A stretch of DNA of 12,097 bases from Gracilaria caudata (lineage: Eukaryota; Rhodophyta; Florideophyceae; Gracilariales; Gracilariaceae): contig JASCIV010000799.1 in assembly GCA_030374735.1 (NCBI GenBank), positions 1 through 12,097 on the forward strand, written 5' to 3'. The translations under genes and the position numbers were made by a program. Shown here one piece after another: positions 1 to 6,551 of the stretch. Each line of letters opens with the position of its first letter. Position 1 is the first letter of the stretch. The notes under the pieces are model-generated. The model was not told the DNA's origin and made no database searches. It saw only the letters and a list, made by a program, of their open reading frames with translations.

Positions 1-723
1 CTCCATCGTGACCACTTCCCGCAGATCCCGTTCCCGTCGTGGAGTGATCTGCTGCAGATCCTTTGGTGCCCCGAGGAAGAGCATCCTGAGGCGGCGCTTG
101 TGCCGTCGCAATCAACGGACGACGGCGTGGATGATTCGTTTACGTTGCTGCTACCGCTGCCGACGTTTCGGTGGCGAAAGGCGTCTAAACTGCGCGACCA
201 ACAATTGCTGGAAGAGATGCCCAGGCCGTCACTATCTCTTACCGGCCCGCACATGCCGCACGAATGTGGGCTCAACCCGGTGCAAGTGACAGAATATCCT
301 TCCTCCGAGCCCTTCATCACATGGTCACAACTGGAACAAGTTGAAAACTGGATTCGTGCCAACGCTCGCCAGGATTTTGAAGCGATGGGGCTCGACCCTG
401 AAAACCCGTGCGCCGAATTTGGGCTTCAGTTTTCTGTGGCTCCGGGATCAAAGGTGGGGGGCTTTGAGTACGTCACACAACATGCTCCCAAGACGAAATG
501 CGCGACATGCGATGGGACGATGTCGCACCTACTCACCATTGCCAGCTCGGAGTATGGGGAACGCATGGCAAAACGATGGCACCCATATGATGAGGATGGG
601 CGAGCTCTTTCTCTGGACTACGGGGAATGCTCTGGGATCTGTATTGGAGACCTGGATCGGTACTTTGCGCACGTTTGTTTACGGTGTGATGATAGGCCTA
701 TACTATTTCAATCTTCTGTATAG
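1..723 (+). CDS. DUF1963/YwqG-like protein, C-terminal part (5' end outside window)
   Basis: The frame is open from the first base to TAG at 721-723, giving 240 residues with the start beyond the window edge. Seen: a Leu-Leu-Gln-Ile-Leu-Trp-Cys-Pro stretch (residues 17-24), an FRW motif near 56-58, Lys-Val-Gly-Gly (151-154), CxxC at 167-170, a LLTIASSE strand (177-184), a Trp at 193, an ECSGICIGD segment (209-217) and a second CxxC at 226-229. This order (W-C-P-rich strand, K-x-G-G, CxxC, 'LLxI.S', a turn and a last C-rich strand) is the pattern I associate with DUF1963/YwqG proteins, whose biochemical role is not established. The two CxxC pairs might bind zinc (inference). A decayed paralogue at 1740-2453 keeps the same frame over long stretches, which supports this frame as coding. 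Family assignment is by eye only. Confidence 0.68.
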   Translation, partial: LHRDHFPQIPFPSWSDLLQILWCPEEEHPEAALVPSQSTDDGVDDSFTLLLPLPTFRWRKASKLRDQQLLEEMPRPSLSLTGPHMPHECGLNPVQVTEYPSSEPFITWSQLEQVENWIRANARQDFEAMGLDPENPCAEFGLQFSVAPGSKVGGFEYVTQHAPKTKCATCDGTMSHLLTIASSEYGERMAKRWHPYDEDGRALSLDYGECSGICIGDLDRYFAHVCLRCDDRPILFQSSV

Positions 724-895
724 CAAGGAACCCAGTGACCCCCGAGCGCAGATCTTTTTATGACATGGTAGAATCAAAGATCCTGACTCTATGTCCTGTT
801 TGGGATAGAGAGAGGTGACACCCGTCTTCGCTGAATCTGAAGCCATTGCGAGACGAGCTTCCCAGGGATAACTCGGAGATCATTGCATCAATTGT
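1..895 (+). repeat. Direct segmental duplication, copy 1 (intact genes)
   Basis: This segment aligns in the same orientation with about 1991-2640. A 31-base identical block lies at 58-88 versus 2049-2079, and matching continues through the stop codons and into the facing minus-strand frame (771 pairs with 2510). Copy 2 lacks roughly 345-624 of copy 1. Homology fades near 895. The left limit lies before the window. Confidence 0.8.
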
Positions 896-1087
896 GTCCA
901 GAAGAGGCGCCTCCGTGCCAAGAAATGACGTTTTCTCTGTGATAAAGGATTGATAGTGATTCAAATGCTCGTGATTCAAATGCTCGTGCTTCAGCCAAAA
1001 TATCGGTAGCGTTACGTAGGTATCCTTGGTATGGCCTCGTGAAGAAAGTGATTGCTCAGATACAATGGTGATGTTGTACATCACCAT
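758..1087 (-). CDS. Small minus-strand gene facing the DUF1963-like gene, C-terminal exon likely
   Basis: The frame runs leftwards from 1087 to TAA at 758-760, giving 109 codons, and ends 34 bases from the stop of the plus-strand neighbour. I recognise no family. The best support is comparative. The last 28 or so codons match the second copy (2497-2580) without gaps, with the stop in the same place, and both keep an R-F-S-E/D-x-G...DS..S pattern. The N-terminal half is less certain. The only ATG lies inside a perfect hairpin (1060-1092), and a 15-base tandem repeat (958-987) encodes a doubled LNHEH unit, so the true protein may start at an upstream exon. It could also be a non-coding 3' region that happens to be open. 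Confidence 0.38.
   Translation of the reverse strand: MVMYNITIVSEQSLSSRGHTKDTYVTLPIFWLKHEHLNHEHLNHYQSFITEKTSFLGTEAPLLDTIDAMISELSLGSSSRNGFRFSEDGCHLSLSQTGHRVRIFDSTMS
958..987 (+). repeat. Tandem repeat, 2 x 15 bases
   Basis: The unit gattcaaatgctcgt occurs twice without spacer (958-972 and 973-987). Its length is a multiple of three, so it keeps the overlapping minus-strand frame open and duplicates the residues EHLNH. It looks like a recent replication-slippage event. Confidence 0.9.
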
Positions 1088-1092
1088 TGTAT
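1060..1092 (+). repeat. Perfect inverted repeat / hairpin (15-bp stem, 3-base loop)
   Basis: The arm atacaatggtgatgt (1060-1074) is the exact reverse complement of 1078-1092, leaving a 3-base loop (1075-1077). No poly-T or poly-A tail follows. It overlaps the putative start of the minus-strand frame ending at 758. Its function is unknown. Confidence 0.9.
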
Positions 1093-1278
1093 GGGGTACA
1101 TCCGCTGCATCAACATCATATCAGGTGTGTCCTGTAACAGGGTACCTTGGCGCCTTCGCATATCGCTAGTCTTCTACTGGCAGTGGGTAGCAAGATCATC
1201 AGGATTGCCACACGCCTGGATTTACAACATTCTGGAGCCCGCAAAGGTTTCCAGTGCCTCTCTCTCTCGTTTATGAAA

Positions 1279-1305
1279 ACGCGTACGCTAATTTCTCGTA
1301 CGCGT
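1279..1305 (+). repeat. Inverted repeat, 9-bp arms
   Basis: The arm acgcgtacg (1279-1287) is repeated inverted as cgtacgcgt (1297-1305), around a 9-base AT-rich loop. A shorter hairpin with a GAAA loop (ctacc/ggtag, 1358-1371) follows about 50 bases on. The otherwise gene-free stretch 1093-1373 shows nothing else I can name. Confidence 0.8.
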
Positions 1306-1373
1306 GGGTTTGCTAAAGACCCAAAAACCTATAACACTTCTAGCCTGCAGCCATCAACTACCGAAAGGTAGCT

Positions 1374-1574
1374 ATGCTACACGCACTGGGCTACGACGAG
1401 AAAGTATTAGATCTCTTAGGTGTTTTCGACCGCAGGGCGTTTCGCTACCGACGCTTATCGCACTACCCCTGGGATAGATTGCTAACCTTAGCCAGGATTC
1501 TTAACGAGAATGCAATAACAACGCCAAAGGGACGAGTCCTCGTCTCTCTTCACGGCACGTTCCTCTACCGTTAA
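1374..1574 (+). CDS. Small hypothetical open reading frame
   Basis: An ATG at 1374 opens 66 codons ending in TAA at 1572-1574. The product is basic with a leucine-rich middle part and matches nothing I recognise. The frame is already open from 1344, just after a ctgcag that could serve as a 3' splice site, so it may be an exon rather than a whole gene. It could also belong to the 5' part of the decayed DUF1963-like gene that follows. The evidence is only openness and a natural-looking amino-acid mix. Confidence 0.22.
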   Translation: MLHALGYDEKVLDLLGVFDRRAFRYRRLSHYPWDRLLTLARILNENAITTPKGRVLVSLHGTFLYR

Positions 1575-1739
1575 TGACCTCCTTGGCCCTCATCCGTTGG
1601 GCTCAACATACATCTGTCTCTCCCGCAACAATTACCACATTGGGAGCACCCGGGCACCATGCCAAGCAGAATTCATTGCATACAAACGAAACTTGGCCGG
1701 TCCGACTCTGTTCTGTCCCAGCTTCGAAAGTCGAGCCCG

Positions 1740-2453
1740 AATCAATGCCAGCTCCATCCACAATGCACTTCATCTCCATGCTCAACGCCATCGCGCGCCA
1801 CATCGTCAGGCTCTCCTTCGACTTGCGCTCCATGTTCCCGTTCCTCACGCCTGTCTCGCGCAAAGAGTACTACTTCGACCAGTAAGTGTCACCGTCCCCG
1901 ACACTTTCGCCTCTAAATTTGGTGGGTACATCATGGCCGGAATCCGAGCGATGGCCGCATCATTCCTGCCCGTTCGTCCCCGTCCTGCAGTTCCATCTTA
2001 ACCACTTGCAGCGAATTCCCTACCCGTCGTCGACTGATCCGCCTCCAAATCCTTTGGTGCCCCGAGGAAGAGCATCCTGGGCTTTCCCTTTTGCCGCCAC
2101 AATCCCTTGACGACGCAGTCGACGATTCCGTCGGGATGCTGCTACGGCTGCCCACGTTTCGATGGCGTAGAACATCTTAACTCTACAACCAGCAATTACT
2201 GGAGGATATCCCTTGGCATGTCTCTGACGGCAGTCTGATCATCCTTCATGGGTGCGGACTCAATCCGATCTAAGTGACTGACTTTTCTTTCGGCGAGCCC
2301 TCCCTTACATCGTCACAACTGAGAATGATCGATCTCGGCCTCGAGCGCGCGGTGAATACTCTGGTGCGTGCATTGGAAAAATGCATCGGAACTTCGCGCA
2401 TGTTTGATAGGGCTGGTGATGGACGCCCGATATTATTTCGGTCTTGTTTGTAA
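1740..2453 (+). pseudogene. DUF1963/YwqG-like pseudogene (second copy of the gene at 1-723)
   Basis: From about 1993 this stretch aligns with bases 3-723 and is heavily damaged. A one-base insertion near 2040-2050 shifts the frame before the conserved W-C-P stretch. An in-frame TAA follows the FRW motif near 2178, another TAA lies near 2272, and copy-1 bases of roughly 345-624 are missing, including the K-x-G-G and first CxxC region. The last homologous codon is TAA at 2451-2453. Upstream of the aligned part, 1740-1990 carries a probable more N-terminal portion absent from the window for copy 1. It has an SKFGG motif (near 1911-1925), a frame change, then WPESERWP and a VLQFHL strand, which fits the start of a DUF1963 domain. 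A gtaagt at 1883-1888 could be a former 5' splice site. The upstream limit is uncertain. Confidence 0.72.
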
Positions 2454-2640
2454 CAATGATCACTGTGATCCCTGTGTAGAGGTCTTTTTGAGGCCCCTAC
2501 GAAATGAGAGAATCAAGGATCTTGATTCGCTTTCTAGTTTGGAAAGGACGAACTTGATATCCGTTTTCACTGAAGCTGAAACGATCCAGAGCCGATCATC
2601 TACCGAGATATCCAGAATATCATCGAATCAATTTGAACCG
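1991..2640 (+). repeat. Direct segmental duplication, copy 2 (decayed)
   Basis: This is the second copy of the segment at 1-895, starting with an offset of 1990 bases and ending with an offset of 1739, a net loss of about 250 bases. Downstream of about 2640 I see no further similarity to copy 1. Confidence 0.78.
2497..2640 (-). pseudogene. Tail of the facing minus-strand gene, second copy, frameshifted
   Basis: The reverse strand ends in TAG at 2497-2499, exactly where copy 1 has its TAA (758-760). Going upstream, about 28 codons align without gaps (DRFSFSENGY versus NGFRFSEDGC at the far end). Beyond that the homologous reading changes frame and meets TAG and TGA codons, so this copy cannot encode the full product. 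It lies 43 bases from the stop of the DUF1963-like pseudogene, keeping the tail-to-tail layout. Bases 2641-2842 hold no gene that I can see. Confidence 0.5.
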
Positions 2641-2842
2641 TTGATATGAGACTTACTAATGTGTCCGAAACTTTTCACAGACTCTTACAACCAGCAAGCA
2701 CGGGGACAAGAATTGAGAGGAAGGGGAGTTTCGCGCACGGGACCCACAGGACATCGCTCGAACTGCGTAGTTACCATGATTTAATCTTGTGATGCTCCCG
2801 CGAGCTGTGTATTTGTTGGAACCGTGGCGAGCGATGTGGGTA

Positions 2843-3052
2843 TTAGCATCGGAAGATAGCTAGGTACATAGGTACAATGATTATATCACACACAGTAGTA
2901 CTGAGAAGAGCATCCATCGGATACCTTCCAAACAGTTCTTTACCTGGTTTATCTATGTCGTTGTCAGAATGGAAGAATGATTCATCGCTCCCGTGACAGA
3001 GAGTGCAGCTTTCAAAACATATGGGTTCCGGGTCATGCTCATGACCAGTCAC
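2843..3052 (-). CDS. Possible continuation of the acidic hypothetical protein in another frame
   Basis: This 69-codon minus-strand frame begins where the larger frame (3049-3576) ends, overlapping its stop, and lies in a different frame. It has a histidine- and acid-rich start, a C-x3-C-x2-C cluster (CFESCTLC) and a hydrophobic end. The style resembles the upstream protein, so it may be its C-terminal part after a frameshift or an intron I could not place. A ccag/gtaaag sequence after the DKPG codons (near 2940-2948) could be a 5' splice site leading to a further exon. No ATG opens the frame, and nothing independent shows that it is translated. Confidence 0.22.
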   Translation of the reverse strand: MTGHEHDPEPICFESCTLCHGSDESFFHSDNDIDKPGKELFGRYPMDALLSTTVCDIIIVPMYLAIFRC

Positions 3053-3576
3053 AACGGAGGACCAGTCAGATAGCTGCTTTTTTCACTAGCTTCTGCAACG
3101 TCGATAACACCTAGAGGAGATAACGGTTCAACAGCCTTCTCGTCCCTATCTGAGAAGTAGCTTAGGGTCCGAATAATGTCAAGATCATTTTGAAAATCAC
3201 GGTTTGCCTCAAAGTCTGAACTCAGAGAACCACTGCAGTAATCGTCGTTGCTGCTATACTGACTTGTAGCGTGACTGTCTGGTGTCTCGTTTTGGGTGGT
3301 CTGGTGTGAATGTTGTTGCAAATATTTATCAAATGGAATGGATGTCTCGTTAAGTGCTTCACGTAGTTCGTTTAGCTCATCAGCTGAAAGAGAATTGATG
3401 CTTGATTCCAGAGCTTGAATAGCTTGTTGCAAGTCTTCATCGGTGGCAGAGAGAAAGTCGTCTGATATATTGTGGTCTTTGAAATCTCCGAAACAAGTTT
3501 TCAAAAGGTTTTCATATACAGAAGCTGGGTGTAAGATATTGCTTTCGTCGGTTCGGCTCTCTCCTTCATCACCCAT
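3049..3576 (-). CDS. Acidic serine-rich hypothetical protein
   Basis: ATG at 3576 is in good context (A at -3, G at +4) and opens 175 codons to TGA at 3049-3051. The product is rich in Asp, Glu, Ser and Asn. Residues 40-80 look helical (ATDEDLQQAIQALESSINSL followed by LSADELNELREAL), and the rest appears disordered, with no membrane segment, signal peptide or catalytic motif. I recognise no family. The helical acidic segment would suit a protein-interaction or regulatory role, but that is inference. The protein may continue in another frame at 2843-3052. The nearest gene-like object upstream is over a kilobase away, so no operon-like or shared-promoter context exists. Confidence 0.5.
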   Translation of the reverse strand: MGDEGESRTDESNILHPASVYENLLKTCFGDFKDHNISDDFLSATDEDLQQAIQALESSINSLSADELNELREALNETSIPFDKYLQQHSHQTTQNETPDSHATSQYSSNDDYCSGSLSSDFEANRDFQNDLDIIRTLSYFSDRDEKAVEPLSPLGVIDVAEASEKSSYLTGPPL

Positions 3577-4536
3577 TCTTCCGATCCTTGTAAGAGGCAG
3601 ACTGGGAAGGAGTTGAAGAAACTGAGAAGAAGTGTCGACGAATTATACAGTCCTGTCTAAGATGAACTTTAACATATTGATTCTTTATGTACTGACAACC
3701 GGCAATAAACAAGTCTGGCAATGCAATGCAATGGAATGGGAGAGAAGCGAAGAGCGGTGAAGATTATTAAGAGTTTGTGTAGTGTGGGCCTTGCTCCTGA
3801 ATGTGCAGCGTAACAGTTTTACAACAACTGTGTCACGCAGACATGTTGTATTATGAAACGCGCTTATTGCGAGAGGAAGCTATGTGGGAAAGCAATCTGC
3901 GAGAGCATTGTAGATGTACGGTGCAAAGACCTCGTAGCATGGAGGTATGAAGTCGTTGCCATCATACATTTATTGAAGCCAATGCACGAATTCCACTACT
4001 TCCGTGCCATCTCTTTGGAGTTCTCGGCAACAAATTGATTTTCGTTTCGAAGCACTCTACAACCTCTATCACTGCTCAATCTTGCTTTGGGCAATGAATC
4101 AAGGCCATATTATTTTGGCACAAGAGTGCACTGATACCGGCACTATTCAGCGAGAAACTGCAGAGTTGTATACGCACAGCCTTCTTTTCGTCTTCCCGAA
4201 GCTGTGTGTGGAGACAGGCATAAGTTGGGGATGCTGATGATAAATCAAAGGAAAACTCTAATCAAATCATTTCGCATCGGGTTGCTGACAAAAAGAGATG
4301 GGCATGAGCGAAGCAAGGGCACAACATTTAGCTCTGTGACTAAAGCCGGACTTTTGAACGATGATGATGGTGATCTCACTTGGTGCGCTCTCTGTAGAGG
4401 GTCTATGGGCAGGGCAGGCATTTACCGTCGAACAGAGATATACAATTTGGGCACGTCGTACGGGAGTGCCTGAGTTGACATTTGTTCTTCATTTTGGACA
4501 TCAACCTTCAATTACTAGGTTAAAGTACACTTTTCT
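3577..4536. other. Long stretch without a recognisable gene
   Basis: Only short open frames occur here (for example 3853-4038 and 4004-4473, plus strand). None shows a known motif or a run of natural-looking protein long enough to call. A short pentamer repeat (caatg three times, then gaatg) lies at 3719-3738. The left edge should contain the promoter of the minus-strand gene at 3049-3576, but no clear TATA box stands out. Confidence 0.5.
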
Positions 4537-4994
4537 CTACAGAAAGGTTTCTCTCTTCAAGAATGCCAACAACCTATGGGGATACTGGAGAGTCAAATCT
4601 TGGAGGCTTAAGTTTCGTCGCTCAGCAGCTGGCGGAAGTTCTTCTCGACGGGAGGCGTTTGTTAGAGGACACCTGAGCACCATGTGCTCCGCATCATTTT
4701 TCACATTTGTACCACACTCGCACCTCAGAAGCTTCTGGATCATATAGGACGCTACTGGGTGGAGACTCGGAACGTGTCCCGTGAAAAACTGGGCTAAGAG
4801 CACTTCAACTTCTCAGGCGGTGTAGTCGTCCGTTATAAAATCAGGGAGCGAGGGCAGCAGGCGTTTTCCGTGCACCTCTGCAGACAGTTGCGCTTTGACA
4901 TCTAGCAGAGTTGACATTTGGTAACGTGCTGGGGAAGGACGTGCATTACCTGATACAGTTTGACGCGCCTATGAGAAGGATGGACTTGGATACA
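4537..4994 (-). mobile_element. Remnant of a LINE-type retrotransposon: C-terminal end of ORF2
   Basis: On the minus strand, one frame is coding-like from 4994 to the stop at 4537, broken only by TGA at 4813-4815. The upstream part carries a leucine-rich stretch ending HGKRLLPSLPDF. After the TGA come LLAQFFTGH, a tyrosine/methionine strand and a Cys-x-Cys-x9-His-x4-Cys motif (CECG...EHMVLRCP) followed by a basic R-R-E-E-L segment. 'Q..TGH ... C-x-C-G ... EH.L..CP' is the usual C-terminal, RNase H-adjacent region of non-LTR retrotransposon polyproteins and domesticated relatives. I find no reverse transcriptase motifs further upstream, so this is a 5'-truncated, decayed insertion. No poly-A tail or target-site duplication is visible at its 3' side. 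Confidence 0.62.
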
Positions 4995-5028
4995 TTAGCA
5001 AAATAACCAATTGGGAGGCGGGGTTCAC

Positions 5029-5268
5029 ATGAAAGGCACACTTCCTTTTGGCGCAGACCAAGACGTTGATTACATTATCTCTTATAGATCGCTGGTAAGG
5101 GTGTTGGATCTCCTAAATGCAATTACGTGGGTGGTGAGAACATCCGTTGGAGGTCTGCGATTGTTCGGGTTTACCATTAATCTCTACTTTTCTGGAGTCC
5201 GAATCAGCCGGCAAGCAGATGCCGCAAGTCGTGAAGCGCGTGACAAGCTAAACTCCTTTGAAAGATAA
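5029..5268 (+). CDS. Hypothetical coding segment with a hydrophobic middle
   Basis: ATG at 5029 opens 79 codons to TAA at 5266-5268. The middle (LDLLNAITWVV, then LRLFGFTINLYF) is hydrophobic enough for one or two weak membrane segments, and the end is a charged, probably helical tail (DAASREARDKLNSF). The layout recalls small membrane-remodelling proteins, but I cannot name a family. Its stop overlaps the ATG of the next frame (TAATG), which in a eukaryote is more likely chance, a frameshift or an unrecognised splice than translational coupling. Confidence 0.28.
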   Translation: MKGTLPFGADQDVDYIISYRSLVRVLDLLNAITWVVRTSVGGLRLFGFTINLYFSGVRISRQADAASREARDKLNSFER

Positions 5269-5471
5269 TGCCAGTGCAAAGCTTGTTGACTTCTTACACA
5301 CGAACTTCTCCAACCGGCTCATTTCCATTAGCCAAGCTTTTTGAAAGCCTGCAATCTTGGTTTCCCAGCTTCGTCAGATTCCTACACATCGATTTCGTTT
5401 CATTCGTCCATGCGCTGTGTACATGGCCATTTGTCGTTTTCGTTAACTACTTGGAACTAATCAAACCATAA
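5268..5471 (+). CDS. Hypothetical open frame with a hydrophobic C-terminal half
   Basis: ATG at 5268 overlaps the preceding stop and gives 67 codons. The second half (FVRFLHIDFVSFVHALCTWP and onward) is aromatic and hydrophobic, consistent with a membrane segment. No family is recognised. It may be the continuation of the preceding segment in another frame rather than a separate gene. Confidence 0.18.
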   Translation: MPVQSLLTSYTRTSPTGSFPLAKLFESLQSWFPSFVRFLHIDFVSFVHALCTWPFVVFVNYLELIKP

Positions 5472-5549
5472 GGAGATGGCATCTCTTGCTGCTACATATT
5501 CTTGTGAGGGAGAATGTCCATAATCTAAAGTTGTTGCGTTCCCATTTTC

Positions 5550-5714
5550 ATGTCCTCAGTTATTTTCCTCGGTGCTCTCCTGCTGTCCAAGGCAAGGAGA
5601 AAGTGGTCGATAGCAACTCTCCAAGTTGAGATGTATGCTTATAGATTTGAACAAAGACTACAGATCCATCTTGTCAGAGAGGACGATTGGACACATGTAC
5701 TGGAGAGCACATGA
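5550..5714 (+). CDS. Short hypothetical coding segment
   Basis: ATG at 5550 opens 54 codons to TGA at 5712-5714. The product has a short hydrophobic start (VIFLGALLL), then a basic patch and an amphipathic, probably helical stretch with many aromatic and charged residues (VEMYAYRFEQRLQIHL). The composition looks more like real protein than random frame. A pyrimidine-rich tract ending in ctcag (5553-5557) is a possible 3' splice site, so this may be an exon. Its stop overlaps the ATG at 5711 of the next segment. Confidence 0.27.
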   Translation: MSSVIFLGALLLSKARRKWSIATLQVEMYAYRFEQRLQIHLVREDDWTHVLEST

Positions 5715-6170
5715 ATGACCTGGGTTACAAAATCGGAAGCATATCAGACTTATTTGGGGGTATTGGGGTAAAGTGGATTGCAACCGCCTTGTTCTCTTTG
5801 TTGCTGGATACAGCGGTAGCGCGAAACGGTATGTGCGTCGGTAGTCGGCTCTGTGATGTCATGATGAAGTCCTTTTGTATTGAGGGGGAGACGGAGGCCG
5901 TTGGTCCCTTTTGTAGCCAGCGCTTGGTAGCTCTAGGACCGGAAGGACCGAACACATCGCGGCGGCTATACATCCGCATGTGCCGAATAATGACACATGC
6001 GGAAGGTACCGTCGTACGCACTTCCAAGGACTGTGACGTGGTCATCGATCTAAGCGGTATGTTTGACCAGCACTCTTGCATGCACCTGTCCCTACACCCT
6101 CTTTCTTCCTTCACCTTTCTCCGTGAACACAGTCTTACTTGATGCCCAGATCACGCGATACATAGCGTAG
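5711..6170 (+). CDS. Hypothetical protein, probable two-exon reading (5711-6056 joined to 6133-6170)
   Basis: ATG at 5711 opens a frame running to 6056. There a strong 5' splice site (gtatgt) begins a 76-base intron with a long pyrimidine tract and a cacag 3' end (6132). Splicing keeps the frame and reads through VLLDAQITRYIA to TAG at 6168-6170, 127 residues in total. A second gtatgt at 5830 could pair with an ag at 5929, also in phase, to remove another 100 bases. I recognise no family. The start contains a hydrophobic run (IATALFSLLLDTA) and the second half alternates basic and acidic residues. The frame after the TAG stays open and protein-like to 6251, so the stop may be a mutation or the model may be incomplete. 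Confidence 0.33.
6057..6132 (+). other. Probable spliceosomal intron
   Basis: GTATGT at the 5' end, a dense C/T tract at about 6085-6122 and CACAG at the 3' end give a textbook short intron of 76 bases. Removing it keeps the surrounding reading frame open (phase 1). Confidence 0.5.
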
Positions 6171-6251
6171 AATGCCTTCCGCGGAGTGAGAGTAACTTTT
6201 GCGAAAGACCTCGTAGATACCTTTGCTCGCGACGAGTTCTGGGAAACCAAG

Positions 6252-6461
6252 GTAAATCACACTTCATCCAAATGATTTGTTTTTCGAGGCTTGAAATGTG
6301 TCAAAAACTTGTGGCACAACAAGCACAACAACTTTCGTCCATCCACCCCATGTCCAGTGCCAATTGCAAGCACTGAACCAGGCAACCCGCAGCATCACGC
6401 TGTAAGGTAATGATCAAACCTTTGATGACATCATCGATGCTTACTTCCACTTCTCCCGCAG
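6252..6461 (+). other. Possible intron upstream of the metallo-hydrolase gene
   Basis: An AAG/GTAAAT 5' site at 6252 and a pyrimidine-rich CCGCAG 3' site ending at 6461 bound 210 bases. The flanking frames are both phase 0 and join. The upstream side, 6171-6251, is protein-like but follows an in-frame TAG, so the join may not represent a functional transcript. Confidence 0.3.
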
Positions 6462-6551
6462 GTGGATAATACTTGCGTGGTTAGGATTAGGAGTGTTAAT
6501 GTCACATGTACTAGAGGTGAGACAAGGTCTGCTGTGAAAGAGCTGTATCAA

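Noticed and set aside
1603..1863. Minus-strand 86-codon frame
   Set aside because: It overlaps the N-terminal remnant of the DUF1963-like pseudogene and shows no motif of its own.
1883..1990. gtaagt to ctgcag as an intron in the DUF1963-like pseudogene
   Set aside because: The bases inside encode conserved-looking residues (SKFGG, WPESERWP, VLQFHL) of the same domain, so removing them would delete domain sequence; damage by frameshifts explains it better.
2861..2876. Tandem 8-base repeat (taggtaca twice)
   Set aside because: Too short and isolated to mean more than chance or slippage.
4361..4747. Plus-strand 128-codon frame
   Set aside because: Its second half is antisense to the LINE-like remnant, whose Cys/His motif is on the other strand, and the product shows no known feature.
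5725..6114. Minus-strand 129-codon frame
   Set aside because: It lies opposite a plus-strand segment with a strong intron signal, and its composition is less protein-like than that of the plus strand.
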